Assembly (NCBI GenBank): GCA_903822825.1
Contig: CAIJQQ010000045.1
Coordinates: forward strand, 1 to 59,659
Length of the DNA: 59,659 nucleotides
Source: an uncultured Burkholderiales bacterium
GTDB lineage: Bacteria > Pseudomonadota > Gammaproteobacteria > Burkholderiales > Burkholderiaceae_C
Direction: 5' to 3'
Position 1 is the stretch's first letter; each line of letters starts with the position of its first letter. Of the stretch, positions 1 through 9,215 are shown in pieces. Made by a program: the position numbers and the translations under genes. The notes beneath the pieces were generated by a model. The model worked only from the letters and a program-made list of their open reading frames with translations. It had not been told where the DNA came from and made no database searches.

Positions 1-1
1 G

Positions 2-745
2 GTGAAGGTGCGCGAAAGCGTTTCCCCCCGCGAGTTGAACCACTTCGGACAGCGCCGCTCGGTGTCCATCACGGCCAACCTGGCGCCCGATTATTCTCTT
101 GGCGAAGCTTTGAAATTCCTGGATGCCACAGCGGCCAAGGTGCTCAAGCCCGGCTACTCCACCGAGCTCAATGGGACTTCGCGCGAATTCAAAAATTCGC
201 AGGGTGCGTTGGTCATCGTGTTCGTTTTGGCGCTGTTCTTCATCTTTTTAGTGCTTGCTGCACAGTTTGAAAGCTTCATCGACCCGTTCGTGATCATGTT
301 GTCGGTGCCTTTGTCGATGATTGGTGCCATGTTGGCCTTGCAATGGACCGGTGGATCGCTCAATGTGTATTCACAGATCGGCTTGATCACCTTGGTGGGG
401 CTGATCACCAAGCACGGTATCTTGATTGTGGAGTTCACAAACCAGTTGCGTGAAGAGGGCATGGCGATGCGAGACGCTCTGATCAAGGCGTCTGGTCAGC
501 GCTTGCGCCCCATTTTGATGACCACTGGTGCGATGGTTCTGGGCGCATTGCCCCTGGCCTTGGCCAAGGGCGCCGGTGCTGAGAGCCGCACTCAAATCGG
601 CTGGGTGATCGTCGGGGGCATGTCCCTTGGCACATTGCTCACCATCTTTGTCGTGCCCACCATGTACTCACTGCTGGCACGTGACAGCGTGCCAGGCCCG
701 AACAAGGCCGTGGCACTCGAAAACCCGGCTGGATCGTCGCACTGA
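2..745 (+). CDS. RND (HAE1-type) efflux pump, C-terminal part
   Basis: This is the last 247 codons of an inner-membrane RND drug/metal exporter, cut by the left edge of the window; the frame is open to base 2, so the GTG there is not a real start. The sequence shows part of the second periplasmic porter region (to about residue 65), then five hydrophobic segments near residues 69-89, 95-114, 127-144, 171-188 and 199-224, which is the usual C-terminal transmembrane bundle of the AcrB/MexF family. The stretch LITKHGILIVEF matches the conserved TM11 region. By family knowledge it acts as a proton-driven trimer with a periplasmic adaptor and outer-membrane channel; those partners are not in the window. 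Substrate unknown. A hairpin terminator follows. Confidence 0.85.
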   Translation: MKVRESVSPRELNHFGQRRSVSITANLAPDYSLGEALKFLDATAAKVLKPGYSTELNGTSREFKNSQGALVIVFVLALFFIFLVLAAQFESFIDPFVIMLSVPLSMIGAMLALQWTGGSLNVYSQIGLITLVGLITKHGILIVEFTNQLREEGMAMRDALIKASGQRLRPILMTTGAMVLGALPLALAKGAGAESRTQIGWVIVGGMSLGTLLTIFVVPTMYSLLARDSVPGPNKAVALENPAGSSH

Positions 746-790
746 CCGCTGGACTGATCGCCACATTGAGCGATGCCCAGCATGCAAGAA

Positions 791-814
791 AAAAGGGGCT
801 GACAAGCCCCTTTT
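791..814. terminator. Bidirectional intrinsic terminator between the RND pump gene and moeA
   Basis: Perfect inverted repeat GGGGCT/AGCCCC around a 4-base loop, flanked by A4 on one side and T4 on the other, sits between two convergent genes and so can end transcription from both. Confidence 0.8.
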
Positions 815-834
815 CCTTTTTGGCCCCCAGCGGC

Positions 835-2121
835 TTACAGCTGTCCGTCAAACATCATCACATCGACCCAGTCGCCTGGCAGCACATCGCCCTGCGCGTG
901 GCCCAGCAAGATCAGGCCGTTGGCCTGCACCATGGAGCTGAGCACGCCTGAGCCTTGGTTGCCGGTGATGCGCACGCTCAGCTGGCCGTCTTCGGCCAGG
1001 CGCACGATGCCGCGTTGGTATTCGGTGCGACCAGGTTTTTTGCGCATGCCTTCTTGTGCGCGGGCCTTCAAAAGCGGTTGATCTGGCGCATTCCAGCCCA
1101 TGAGCTGCTGCAGGGCAGGACGCACAAAGGCCGCAAAGGTCACCATCACGGCTACCGGGTTGCCCGGCAGCCCAAACAGCAGAGCCGAGCGATCGCCTTG
1201 CGGAATGCGGCCCACCGCCATGGGGCGGCCAGGGCGCATGGCGATGCGCCAGAAAGCGACGTCCCCCAGTTGTTTCATCATGGCCTTGGTGTGGTCGGCT
1301 TCGCCCACGCTGACGCCGCCGCTGGTGATGATGGCGTCCGCCTGCGCGGCGGCCTCGCGAAAAGCCGCCTCGAGGGCTGCCGGGTCGTCTTTGACCACGC
1401 CCAGGTCGATCACGTCGCACCCCAGGTTTTGCAGCATGCCGTGCACGGTGTAGCGGTTGCTGTCGTACACCGCGCCTTCGCGCGGGGCTTCGCCCAGGCT
1501 GAGGATTTCGTCACCTGTTGAGAAATACGCTACGCGAGGGCGACGCCACACGGTGACTTCAGGCAAGCCCAGGCTGGCCAGCATGCCGCAGGCGGCAGGG
1601 CCTAGGCGTGAGCCTGCGGCCAGCGCAGCTTGCCCGGCCATCAGGTCTTCGCCCAGCAGGCGGCGGTTGTCGCCGGTCTGCAAAACGCCTGCTGGCACGG
1701 TGATGTGATCGCCTTCGACCTGCACCAGCTCCTGAGGAGCCACGGTGTCCAGCCCCGCTGGCATGATCGCCCCGGTCATGATGCGCACGCACTCGCCACC
1801 TTGCACTTGGCCTGCCCAGGCGGTGCCTGCCAGCGCCGTGCCCACCACGCGAAAGCGGCTGACTTGCTCGCCAGAGAGTTCACTGCCCCGGAATGCGAAG
1901 CCGTCCATGGCCGAATTGTCGTGCGGCGGCACGCTGATGGGCGAAATGACATCACGGGCCAAGATCCGGTCCAGTGCCTGCAGGATGGGCACGGTTTCGG
2001 TCTCGCGCACGGGCTGCACCAGCTCGGACAGGAAACGGCTCACATGGCTTGCCGACAGGGCCTGCGGGTCATAGCCTTGCAGGCGCTGTGCGATGTCCTG
2101 AAGTGAAAGCGGCTCAGTCAT
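835..2121 (-). CDS. moeA: Molybdopterin molybdenumtransferase MoeA
   Basis: MoeA inserts molybdate into adenylylated molybdopterin, the last step of Mo-cofactor synthesis, in the cytoplasm. At 428 aa it has normal family length. Visible motifs are PHDNSAMDGFAFRG (residues 66-79), STGDE (201-205), SGGVSVGEADH (267-277) and GLPGNP (317-322), which are the signatures of the MPT-binding and catalytic cleft. It is the last gene of a moaA-mobA-moeA run on the minus strand; its ATG lies six bases after the mobA stop, which suggests one transcript. Function is assigned from motifs and context and is secure. Confidence 0.95.
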   Translation of the reverse strand: MTEPLSLQDIAQRLQGYDPQALSASHVSRFLSELVQPVRETETVPILQALDRILARDVISPISVPPHDNSAMDGFAFRGSELSGEQVSRFRVVGTALAGTAWAGQVQGGECVRIMTGAIMPAGLDTVAPQELVQVEGDHITVPAGVLQTGDNRRLLGEDLMAGQAALAAGSRLGPAACGMLASLGLPEVTVWRRPRVAYFSTGDEILSLGEAPREGAVYDSNRYTVHGMLQNLGCDVIDLGVVKDDPAALEAAFREAAAQADAIITSGGVSVGEADHTKAMMKQLGDVAFWRIAMRPGRPMAVGRIPQGDRSALLFGLPGNPVAVMVTFAAFVRPALQQLMGWNAPDQPLLKARAQEGMRKKPGRTEYQRGIVRLAEDGQLSVRITGNQGSGVLSSMVQANGLILLGHAQGDVLPGDWVDVMMFDGQL

Positions 2122-2127
2122 GTGGGT

Positions 2128-2748
2128 TCAGAGCGATTCGAGTTGCTGTAGTTCTTGCAGCGTGTTGGCGTTCGAAAAAGCCTGTGGGCTGTCCCCAGCT
2201 TGGTCAAAAGCCACGACGGCGCAGGGGTGTTGAGCGGTCCAGGCGTCGATCTTGCGGCCACCGGCTTGCGTGAAGGCGGCCAGGCTGTCGAGCAAAGTGA
2301 CCTTGAGCAGACAAAAAACCGGCTGCAGGCGGACCGTGCCATCGGCCTCGGGGGCGGCTGCCATGGCCAGGTCCGCGTCCTGTTCAAGCAGGGCGTGCAG
2401 CAGGCGTTCGGCCAAGTCCAGCGGAAAGAGCGGGGTGTCGCATGGCACGGTGAGCATGAGGGGGGTCTCGCAGCGCTCCAAGCCAGTGAGGAAACCCGCC
2501 AAAGGACCGGCGTAACCACTCAGGCTGTCGGGCCAGACCTGCGCCCCCAGCGACTCATACGCCGAGAGGTTGCGGTTGGCATTGATCAGCACGCCGTGGA
2601 GAGGTCGGTTTTGCAATTGCAGGCGCATCAGGGTTTGCTGGGCCAGAGGCAGGCCCCGGAAGTTTTGCAGCCCTTTGTCGACCCCACCCATGCGCGAGCC
2701 CCGGCCACCTGCGAGGATGAGGCCGGTGATGGCGTTCATCGCTTGCAT
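2128..2748 (-). CDS. mobA: Molybdenum cofactor guanylyltransferase MobA
   Basis: MobA attaches GMP to Mo-molybdopterin to give the bis-MGD cofactor used by DMSO-reductase-family enzymes. The N-terminus carries the nucleotidyltransferase signature [19 protein letters not shown], and the VPCDTPLFP stretch is the metal-binding region. The frame is open from a GTG at 2760, but that would overlap the moaA stop; the ATG at 2748 is four bases downstream of that stop and gives 206 aa. A second ATG at 2739 cannot be excluded. It lies between moaA and moeA in the same operon. Confidence 0.92.
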   Translation of the reverse strand: MQAMNAITGLILAGGRGSRMGGVDKGLQNFRGLPLAQQTLMRLQLQNRPLHGVLINANRNLSAYESLGAQVWPDSLSGYAGPLAGFLTGLERCETPLMLTVPCDTPLFPLDLAERLLHALLEQDADLAMAAAPEADGTVRLQPVFCLLKVTLLDSLAAFTQAGGRKIDAWTAQHPCAVVAFDQAGDSPQAFSNANTLQELQQLESL

Positions 2749-2752
2749 GGCT

Positions 2753-3895
2753 TCAACCACCGATGTAGCTCATTTCGACGCGTTTGAGATGGCCGCCTGC
2801 AGCGTCCGGGGACAACAGGCTGCGCTGGCGCGAGTACTGGTCATTGCGCCCACGCCAGATCGCGTCCAGCGTGGCGGCCAGGTGTTCGTCGGATGCCTTG
2901 TGTTCGCGCAAAAGTGGCCGCAGATCGTAGCCCTGGCTGGCAAACAGGCACAGGTACAGGCGCCCTTCGGTCGACAGGCGCGCCCGGTTGCAGTCGCCGC
3001 AAAACGCCTGGGTGACGCTGCTGATCATGCCCACCTCGCCCAAGGCCGGATCGTGCAGGCCTTGCGCGTTGGCGTAACCCCAGCGCTCAGCGGTTTCGCC
3101 GGGGCTGCTTGGGCTCAGGGCCACCATCGGCCATTCGGTTCGCAGACGTTCGATCACTTGTGCGCTGGGCAGCACTTCGTCCATGCGCCAGCCGTTGGTG
3201 GCACCCACGTCCATGTATTCGATGAAGCGCAGCACCACACCCGAGCCCCGAAAATGCCGAGCCATCGGGATGATTTCGTGGTCGTTGGTGCCGCGTTTGA
3301 CCACCATGTTGACCTTGATGGGCCCCAGGCCCGCGTGCTGTGCAGCTTCGATCCCGGCCAGCACATCGGCCACCGGAAAGTCCGCGTCGTTCATGCGCCG
3401 AAAGACCGCATCGTCGAGCCCGTCCAGGCTCACAGTGACGCGCTGCAAGCCCGCGTCCTTGAGGCTTTGGGCCTTGCGTGCCAGCAGCGAGCCGTTGGTG
3501 GTCAGGGTCAAGTCCAGCGGCTGCCCGTCGGACGTTTTCAGCGCGGCCAGTTGCGCGATCAGGATCTCGATGTTCTTGCGCAGCAGTGGCTCGCCCCCGG
3601 TCAGGCGGATTTTGCGCACGCCCCGCTCGACAAACAGGCGTGTTGTGCGGGTGATTTCCTCAAAGCTCAGCAAAGCGCTGTGGGGCAAGTAGGTGTAGTC
3701 CTTGTCGAAGACCTCCTTGGGCATGCAGTAACTGCAGCGGAAATTGCAGCGGTCGGTCACGCTGATGCGCAGGTCGCGCAAGGGGCGCTGCAACTGGTCG
3801 AGCGGTTGCTCTGCAAGTTGATGCAGTGGAGAAGCCGCAGGCAAGGGCCAGCTGGGGTGGCGTTGATCGACCAGTGGAATGACGCGTTCTGACAT
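2753..3895 (-). CDS. moaA: GTP 3',8-cyclase MoaA (radical SAM)
   Basis: MoaA is a radical-SAM enzyme that, with MoaC, turns GTP into cyclic pyranopterin monophosphate, the first committed step to molybdopterin. It has both expected 4Fe-4S sites: the N-terminal CX3CX2C at Cys50, Cys54 and Cys57, and the C-terminal set Cys299, Cys302, Cys316 that binds GTP. The chain ends in the Gly-Gly pair needed for activity in this family. It has a proline-rich N-terminal extension of roughly 35 residues, giving 380 aa. First gene of the minus-strand moaA-mobA-moeA unit; moaC is not in the window. Confidence 0.95.
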   Translation of the reverse strand: MSERVIPLVDQRHPSWPLPAASPLHQLAEQPLDQLQRPLRDLRISVTDRCNFRCSYCMPKEVFDKDYTYLPHSALLSFEEITRTTRLFVERGVRKIRLTGGEPLLRKNIEILIAQLAALKTSDGQPLDLTLTTNGSLLARKAQSLKDAGLQRVTVSLDGLDDAVFRRMNDADFPVADVLAGIEAAQHAGLGPIKVNMVVKRGTNDHEIIPMARHFRGSGVVLRFIEYMDVGATNGWRMDEVLPSAQVIERLRTEWPMVALSPSSPGETAERWGYANAQGLHDPALGEVGMISSVTQAFCGDCNRARLSTEGRLYLCLFASQGYDLRPLLREHKASDEHLAATLDAIWRGRNDQYSRQRSLLSPDAAGGHLKRVEMSYIGG

Positions 3896-3957
3896 GCCCA
3901 GATTGTGCCCGAGGCCAGAGGCCTGGCCGCTGTGAGGGCCAATCCTGGCTCAGGTGT

Positions 3958-4719
3958 TCAAACGCAGCGGGCGCCGTCGACCTCGATGCACACGCCGCTG
4001 ATGAATGAGGCCTCGTCACTGGACAGGTACAAGGCCGCATTGGCCACGTCCAGCGCTGTGGAAAACCGCCCCAGCGGAATCGTGGCGAGGAACTTGGCTC
4101 GGCGCGTTTCATCGACCGGGCCCCCTGCGAATTCGGCCGAGAGACCCGTGTCGGGGTTGAACACCGGGTTGATGCAGTTCACGCGGATGTTGTCTGGGCC
4201 CAGTTCTGCCGCCAGCGACTTGCTGGTGGTGATGACGGCCCCTTTGGAGCCGTTGTACCAGGTCAGGCCTGGGCGAGGGCGCACACCCGCTGTGGAGGCG
4301 ATGTTGATGAAGCTGCCGCCGCCCAACTGACGAAACACCGGCGTGGCGTGGATGGTGGCCAAGTAAATGCTCTTCATGTTGACCGCGTAGCAGCGGTCAA
4401 ATTCGTCCTCGGGCACTTCCAGAGCCGGGCGGTTGCGGTGCGTCCAGCCGGCGTTGTTGACCATCACGTCCAAGCGGCCAAACTGCTTCACAGCCGATTG
4501 CACCAGCACTTTTACCTGGTCCGATTGGGTGACGTCAGCCGCCACAAAAATGGCCTGGCCACCAGCGGCGACGATGTCGGCCGCGACCTTCTCGCCCAAA
4601 GCGGGCTGGATGTCGTTGACTATGACTTGGGCGCCTTCGGCCGCGAGCCGTTTGGCGATGCCTTCACCGATGCCGCCCCCCGAGCCGGTGACGATGATGA
4701 CTTTGTTTTTCACGCGCAT
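3958..4719 (-). CDS. Short-chain dehydrogenase/reductase, substrate unknown
   Basis: A classical SDR of 253 aa: Rossmann glycine motif TGSGGGIGEG near residues 11-20, NNAG near 88-91, and catalytic Ser142, Tyr155 and Lys159 (YNGSK). The Asp in the VNDIQ strand suggests NAD(H) preference, which is inference. The start is the ATG at 4719 rather than a TTG two codons upstream, because AAGGAT lies a suitable distance before it. It sits 20 bases downstream of an aldehyde dehydrogenase gene on the same strand, so the pair may oxidise an alcohol to an acid, but the substrate cannot be read from the sequence. Confidence 0.85.
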   Translation of the reverse strand: MRVKNKVIIVTGSGGGIGEGIAKRLAAEGAQVIVNDIQPALGEKVAADIVAAGGQAIFVAADVTQSDQVKVLVQSAVKQFGRLDVMVNNAGWTHRNRPALEVPEDEFDRCYAVNMKSIYLATIHATPVFRQLGGGSFINIASTAGVRPRPGLTWYNGSKGAVITTSKSLAAELGPDNIRVNCINPVFNPDTGLSAEFAGGPVDETRRAKFLATIPLGRFSTALDVANAALYLSSDEASFISGVCIEVDGARCV

Positions 4720-4739
4720 GGGCAATCCTTGAAGTTGAA

Positions 4740-6167
4740 TCAGCCGTGGGCAATCGCCACGGTCTTGAGGGTGGTGAAGCCCAGCAGGGCTTCGAAACCT
4801 TTTTCGCGGCCGTAACCGGACGACTTGACGCCGCCAAAAGGCAGCTCCACGCCACCGCCTGCGCCGTAGTTGTTGATGAACACTTGGCCGCTGCGCACGC
4901 GCTTGGCCATGCGAAATTGACGGCCGCCGTCGCGGGTCCAGATACCAGCGACCAAACCGAACTCGGTGGCGTTGGCCAATTCTGCAGCGTGGTCTTCGTC
5001 GGTGAACGGCATGGCCGACAGGACCGGGCCAAACACTTCTTCTTGCGCCAAGCGGTGCATCACGGGCACATCGCGCAGCAAGGTGGGAGTTTGGTAGTAG
5101 CCGCCAGCAGGCACGCCAGGGGCGATGTGCCCTTGCGCCACCGTGGTGATGCCGTCGGCCTTGGCCTGCGCCAAAAAGCCTGTGACACGCTCCAATTGGC
5201 TGGCGCGGATGAGCGGCCCCAGGTTCAGGTTCATGGCGGCCGAGCCCACTTGCAGGCGGCTGAAGGCTTCACCCAGACGTTTCAAAAGCGGCTCGTAAAT
5301 GCCTTGCTGGATCAGCACGCGAGAGCCTGCACTGCAAGTCTGGCCCGAGTTTTGCACGATGGCGTTGACCACCACAGGAATGGCCGCATCCAGGTCGGCG
5401 TCTTCAAAAATGATTTGCGGGCTTTTGCCGCCCAGCTCCAGAGTGACGGGGCAATGCCGCTCGGCCGCAACTTGCTGGATCAGTGTGCCCACGCGGGGAC
5501 TGCCGGTGAAGCTGATGTGGTCAATGCCGGGGTGGCGTGCCAGCGCGTCGCCCACTTCGTGGCCGTAGCCGGTGACGATGTTGATGGCCCCGGCGGGAAA
5601 GCCGACTTCGGCCGCCAACTGCGCCACGCGGATCAGGCTCAGGCAGGCGTCTTCGGCCGGTTTGACCACGCAGGCATTGCCAGCGGCTAAGGCCCCGCCC
5701 ACGCTGCGGCCAAAAATCTGCATCGGATAGTTCCAGGGGATCACGTGGCCTGTGACGCCATGGGGTTCGCGCCAGGTCAGCACGCTGTAGCCGTTTTGGT
5801 AGGGCAGGGTCTCGCCGTGCAGCTTGTCACACGACCCGGCATAGAACTCAAAATAGCGCGCCAAAGCCACCGAATCGGCAGCAGCCTGTGTGGTGGGCTT
5901 GCCGCAGTCGCGTTGCTCCAGTGCGGCCAGCTCGGCGGCGTGTTCGGTCACTTTGCGCGACAGATTCATGAGCAAGCGACCACGCTCCATGGCGCTCAGC
6001 TTGCCCCAGGGGCCGTTGAAGGCAGCCCTGGCCGCTTGCACGGCGGCATCGATGTCGGCCGCCTGGCTGCGCTGGATTTGGTCAAATACCTGACCGTCAG
6101 AGGGGTCAAGTACTTCAATGGTTTGGCCTGCCAAGGCTGGAACGGGTTGGTTGGCGATGAAATTCAT
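4740..6167 (-). CDS. Aldehyde dehydrogenase family protein
   Basis: NAD(P)-dependent aldehyde dehydrogenase of about 475 aa. Visible are the PWNYP cofactor motif (about 146), the FTGSPRVG turn, the general base in LELGGKSP (Glu244), and the catalytic cysteine in NSGQTCSAGSR (Cys278), followed by EEVFGPV. The frame extends 32 codons upstream, but ATGs at 6173 and 6167 are better starts; AGG lies nine bases before 6167. Downstream is an SDR gene on the same strand, likely co-transcribed. The exact aldehyde is unknown. Confidence 0.88.
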   Translation of the reverse strand: MNFIANQPVPALAGQTIEVLDPSDGQVFDQIQRSQAADIDAAVQAARAAFNGPWGKLSAMERGRLLMNLSRKVTEHAAELAALEQRDCGKPTTQAAADSVALARYFEFYAGSCDKLHGETLPYQNGYSVLTWREPHGVTGHVIPWNYPMQIFGRSVGGALAAGNACVVKPAEDACLSLIRVAQLAAEVGFPAGAINIVTGYGHEVGDALARHPGIDHISFTGSPRVGTLIQQVAAERHCPVTLELGGKSPQIIFEDADLDAAIPVVVNAIVQNSGQTCSAGSRVLIQQGIYEPLLKRLGEAFSRLQVGSAAMNLNLGPLIRASQLERVTGFLAQAKADGITTVAQGHIAPGVPAGGYYQTPTLLRDVPVMHRLAQEEVFGPVLSAMPFTDEDHAAELANATEFGLVAGIWTRDGGRQFRMAKRVRSGQVFINNYGAGGGVELPFGGVKSSGYGREKGFEALLGFTTLKTVAIAHG

Positions 6168-6264
6168 TTGCATGGGCCTATTGTGAACCCGAGCCGGATT
6201 TTGAAAATCACCGATGGGACATGGCACAGGGCAGATGGAACAGAGTTTGGCAGAGTGGCCCATG

Positions 6265-6289
6265 AAAAAGGCCCGCCAAAGCGGGCCTT
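6265..6289 (-). terminator. Intrinsic terminator of hppA
   Basis: AAGGCCCGC and GCGGGCCTT pair around a CAAA loop. Read on the minus strand the hairpin is followed by a run of T, just downstream of the hppA stop. Confidence 0.8.
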
Positions 6290-6306
6290 CGAGAGGGTTG
6301 AGAAGA

Positions 6307-8376
6307 TCAAGCGCCGTGGAATTTCATCACCAGGGGCACGATCAAGAGCGCCACGATGTTGATGATCTTGATCAGCGGGTTGATGGCTGGGCCTGCGGTG
6401 TCCTTGTAGGGGTCGCCCACAGTGTCACCAGTCACAGCCGCCTTGTGGGCTTCGCTGCCCTTGCCGCCATGATGGCCGTCTTCGATGTACTTCTTGGCAT
6501 TGTCCCAGGCGCCGCCGCCAGTGCACATCGAGATCGCCACAAACAAGCCGGTGATGATGGTGCCCATCAGCAAACCGCCCAAGGCCTTGGGCCCTAGGAC
6601 CAGGCCGACCAGCACCGGCACCACCACGGGCAACAGGCTTGGAATGACCATTTCCTTGATGGCCGCGCTGGTCAGCATGTCCACGGCCTTACCGTATTCG
6701 GGCTTGGCTGTGCCTTCCATGATGCCGGGAATCTCCTTGAACTGGCGGCGCACCTCGACCACCACACTGCCTGCAGCGCGCCCCACAGCTTCCATGGCCA
6801 TGGCGCCGAACAAGTAGGGGATCAGGCCGCCGATGAACAGGCCAATGATCACCAGAGGGTCGGACAGGTCAAAGCTGATGGTTTTGCCGTAGGCCTCGAG
6901 TTTGTGGGTGTAGTCGGCAAACAGCACCAGCGAGGCCAAACCCGCCGAGCCGATGGCATAGCCCTTGGTCACCGCTTTGGTGGTGTTGCCCACGGCGTCC
7001 AGTGGGTCGGTGATGTCACGCACGCTGCTGGGCAGTTCGGCCATTTCGGCAATGCCACCTGCGTTGTCGGTGATGGGGCCATAGGCGTCAAGTGCCACCA
7101 CAATGCCCGCCATGCTCAGCATGGATGTAGCCGCCACAGCGATGCCGTACAGGCCACCGAGTGCATAGGCGGTCCAGATGGCCAGGCACACAAACATCAC
7201 CGGCCAGGCAGTGGAGCGCATGGACACGCCCAGGCCAGCGATGATGTTGGTGCCGTGTCCGGTGGTCGAGGCTTGCGCGATGTGCTGCACCGGGGGGTAT
7301 TGCGTGCCGGTGTAGAACTCGGTGATCCAGACGAGGGCTGCCGTGAGCACCAGACCCACTGCACAGGCGCCAAACAGTTTCATTTGGCTGCCCGCAGCGC
7401 CCAGGGCGTTGTCAGGCATCAGCCAAGTGGTGACAAAGTAAAAGGCGATCAGGGACAGCACGCCCGAGATGGCCAAGCCTTTGTAGAGCGCGGGCATCAC
7501 ATTGGTCATGCCTGGCGAGGCCTTGACAAAGAAGCAGCCAATGATGGATGCGATGATGGACACCGCACCGAGGGCCAGCGGGTAAAGCACCGCTTGACCG
7601 GGCGCTGAGGAGATCAGCAGTGCACCCAGCACCATGGTGGCGATCAAGGTCACGGCATAAGTCTCGAACAGGTCGGCGGCCATGCCGGCGCAGTCGCCCA
7701 CGTTGTCGCCCACGTTGTCGGCTATCACCGCAGGGTTGCGGGGATCGTCCTCGGGGATGCCCGCTTCGACCTTGCCCACCAGGTCGGCGCCTACGTCAGC
7801 GCCCTTGGTGAAAATGCCGCCGCCCAGACGCGCGAAGATGGAGATCAACGAGGAGCCAAAGGCAAAACCGATCAGGGGGTTGAGCAAGGTCGCCAGATTC
7901 TTGTCGGGTGTCAGGTTGCCATTGCCCGTCAAGAACCAGAAAAAGCCGGTGACGCCCAGCAGTCCCAGGCCCACCACCAGCATGCCGGTGATGGCGCCGC
8001 CCCGAAACGCCACGTCCAGCGCCGGGCCAATGCCTTTGGTGGCTGCCTGGGCGGTGCGCACGTTGGCCCGAACAGAGACATTCATGCCAATGAAGCCGCA
8101 GGCGCCCGAGAGCACTGCACCTACGATAAAACCGACGGCGGTGATGCCGTCCAGAAAGACACCCATTAAAACGGCCAGTACCACGCCGACGATCGCGATG
8201 GTTTTGTATTGCCTGGCAAGATAGGCCGCTGCACCGGCCTGAATGGCGGCTGAAATTTCCTGCATCCGGGCATTGCCGGCATCTTGAGAAAGGATCCACC
8301 CTCGGGCCCATATGCCGTAGGCCACAGCAATCAGACCACAGACGAGCGCCAATATGAGCGCTGAATTACCTGTCAT
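6307..8376 (-). CDS. hppA: Membrane-bound proton-pumping pyrophosphatase, K+-independent type
   Basis: HppA hydrolyses pyrophosphate in the inner membrane and pumps protons. The frame is open further upstream, but the ATG at 8376 is preceded by AAGGAG and gives the normal 689 aa. Most of the chain is hydrophobic helices (about 16 expected in the family). The substrate site is clear: [20 protein letters not shown] followed by [20 protein letters not shown]. The stretch [10 protein letters not shown] carries Lys where K+-dependent enzymes have Ala, which by established family knowledge marks the K+-independent, proton-pumping class. It is divergent from ppa, the soluble pyrophosphatase, across a 219-base gap. 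Confidence 0.95.
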   Translation of the reverse strand: MTGNSALILALVCGLIAVAYGIWARGWILSQDAGNARMQEISAAIQAGAAAYLARQYKTIAIVGVVLAVLMGVFLDGITAVGFIVGAVLSGACGFIGMNVSVRANVRTAQAATKGIGPALDVAFRGGAITGMLVVGLGLLGVTGFFWFLTGNGNLTPDKNLATLLNPLIGFAFGSSLISIFARLGGGIFTKGADVGADLVGKVEAGIPEDDPRNPAVIADNVGDNVGDCAGMAADLFETYAVTLIATMVLGALLISSAPGQAVLYPLALGAVSIIASIIGCFFVKASPGMTNVMPALYKGLAISGVLSLIAFYFVTTWLMPDNALGAAGSQMKLFGACAVGLVLTAALVWITEFYTGTQYPPVQHIAQASTTGHGTNIIAGLGVSMRSTAWPVMFVCLAIWTAYALGGLYGIAVAATSMLSMAGIVVALDAYGPITDNAGGIAEMAELPSSVRDITDPLDAVGNTTKAVTKGYAIGSAGLASLVLFADYTHKLEAYGKTISFDLSDPLVIIGLFIGGLIPYLFGAMAMEAVGRAAGSVVVEVRRQFKEIPGIMEGTAKPEYGKAVDMLTSAAIKEMVIPSLLPVVVPVLVGLVLGPKALGGLLMGTIITGLFVAISMCTGGGAWDNAKKYIEDGHHGGKGSEAHKAAVTGDTVGDPYKDTAGPAINPLIKIINIVALLIVPLVMKFHGA

Positions 8377-8406
8377 CGTTTTCTCCTTGATAGTTGTCGC
8401 TGAACA

Positions 8407-8432
8407 GAGGTGCAACGCACTGGAGGCACCTC
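8407..8432. repeat. Inverted repeat in the hppA leader
   Basis: GAGGTGC and GCACCTC form a 7-bp inverted repeat with a 12-base loop, about 30 bases upstream of the hppA start on the minus strand. It could be an operator or a leader hairpin; nothing in the sequence decides which. Confidence 0.35.
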
Positions 8433-8528
8433 CATGGCGTTGCTTCCTCAGTCCCCGAAACGGGAGTTCGATTGGCCAACGCTTTATTAAAGAGGCATAA
8501 CGCGGCTTCACGCAAGGCCTGTGAAAGT

Positions 8529-8566
8529 AAAATCGGGGTTAATCCCTAGCTAGCGATTCCGATTTT
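8529..8566 (+). promoter_or_regulatory. Terminator-like hairpin in the ppa leader
   Basis: AAAATCGG and CCGATTTT pair perfectly (8 bp) around a 22-base loop that itself contains GGG/CCC and the palindrome CTAGCTAG. TTTTTCTT follows directly, 29 bases before the ppa start. The shape is that of a weak terminator or attenuator in the leader; function is inferred only from the fold. Confidence 0.35.
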
Positions 8567-8595
8567 TCTTAACTTTTCACAAAGAGACCTGAAAG

Positions 8596-9132
8596 ATGTC
8601 CCTCGACAACGTCACCCCTGGCAGCAAAGTGCCCGAAGTCTTCAACGTGATCATCGAAATCCCGATGAACGCCGATCCGATCAAGTACGAGGTGGACAAG
8701 GAAACCGGTGCGATTTTTGTTGACCGTTTCATGACGACCTCCATGCACTATCCGACCAACTATGGTTACGTGCCCCAGACCCTCTCGGGTGATGGTGATC
8801 CGGTGGACGTGCTGGTGATTACCCCATACGCCTTGCATCACGGGGTGGTGGTGCCTTGCCGCGCCTTGGGCATTCTCATGATGGAGGATGAGGCCGGTGT
8901 GGACGGTAAAGTGATTGCTGTGCCCACCAGCAAAATTTTGCCGATGTATGACCACTGGCAAGACATTGAAGACGTCAATGCCATGCGTCGTAACGCCATT
9001 GCCCACTTTTTTGAGCACTACAAGGACCTTGAAAAAGGCAAGTGGGTCAAGGTGCTGGGCTGGGAAGGCAAGGAATCTGCGCACAAGGAAATCTTGGACG
9101 GCATTGCCAGCTACAACAAAACCAAGGCCTGA
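8596..9132 (+). CDS. ppa: Inorganic pyrophosphatase, soluble family I
   Basis: Cytoplasmic Mg-dependent pyrophosphatase of 178 aa, the usual bacterial length. It shows the family pattern: EIPMNADPIKYEVDKE, DRFMTTSMHYPTNYGYVPQT, and the acidic metal site DGDPVDVLV. It removes the pyrophosphate made by biosynthesis. Start is the ATG at 8596 with a GA-rich stretch upstream. It is transcribed away from hppA, so the two types of pyrophosphatase share one intergenic region, and a hairpin terminator follows. Confidence 0.96.
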   Translation: MSLDNVTPGSKVPEVFNVIIEIPMNADPIKYEVDKETGAIFVDRFMTTSMHYPTNYGYVPQTLSGDGDPVDVLVITPYALHHGVVVPCRALGILMMEDEAGVDGKVIAVPTSKILPMYDHWQDIEDVNAMRRNAIAHFFEHYKDLEKGKWVKVLGWEGKESAHKEILDGIASYNKTKA

Positions 9133-9180
9133 TGCTGCTGGGTTAACGCGCACGCCCGGTGAGCCCTGGCCGTGACATCC

Positions 9181-9215
9181 AACGCCTGCCCGGTTTGCGC
9201 CGCTCAGGCGTTTTT
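9181..9215 (+). terminator. Intrinsic terminator of ppa
   Basis: AACGCCTG and CAGGCGTT pair over a 16-base loop and run into T5. The T run overlaps the stop codon of the convergent FemAB-like gene. Confidence 0.75.

Noticed and set aside
2570..3892. Long plus-strand frame opposite moaA
   Set aside because: His/Gln/Ala-rich translation without domain features; a mirror of GC-rich coding on the other strand.
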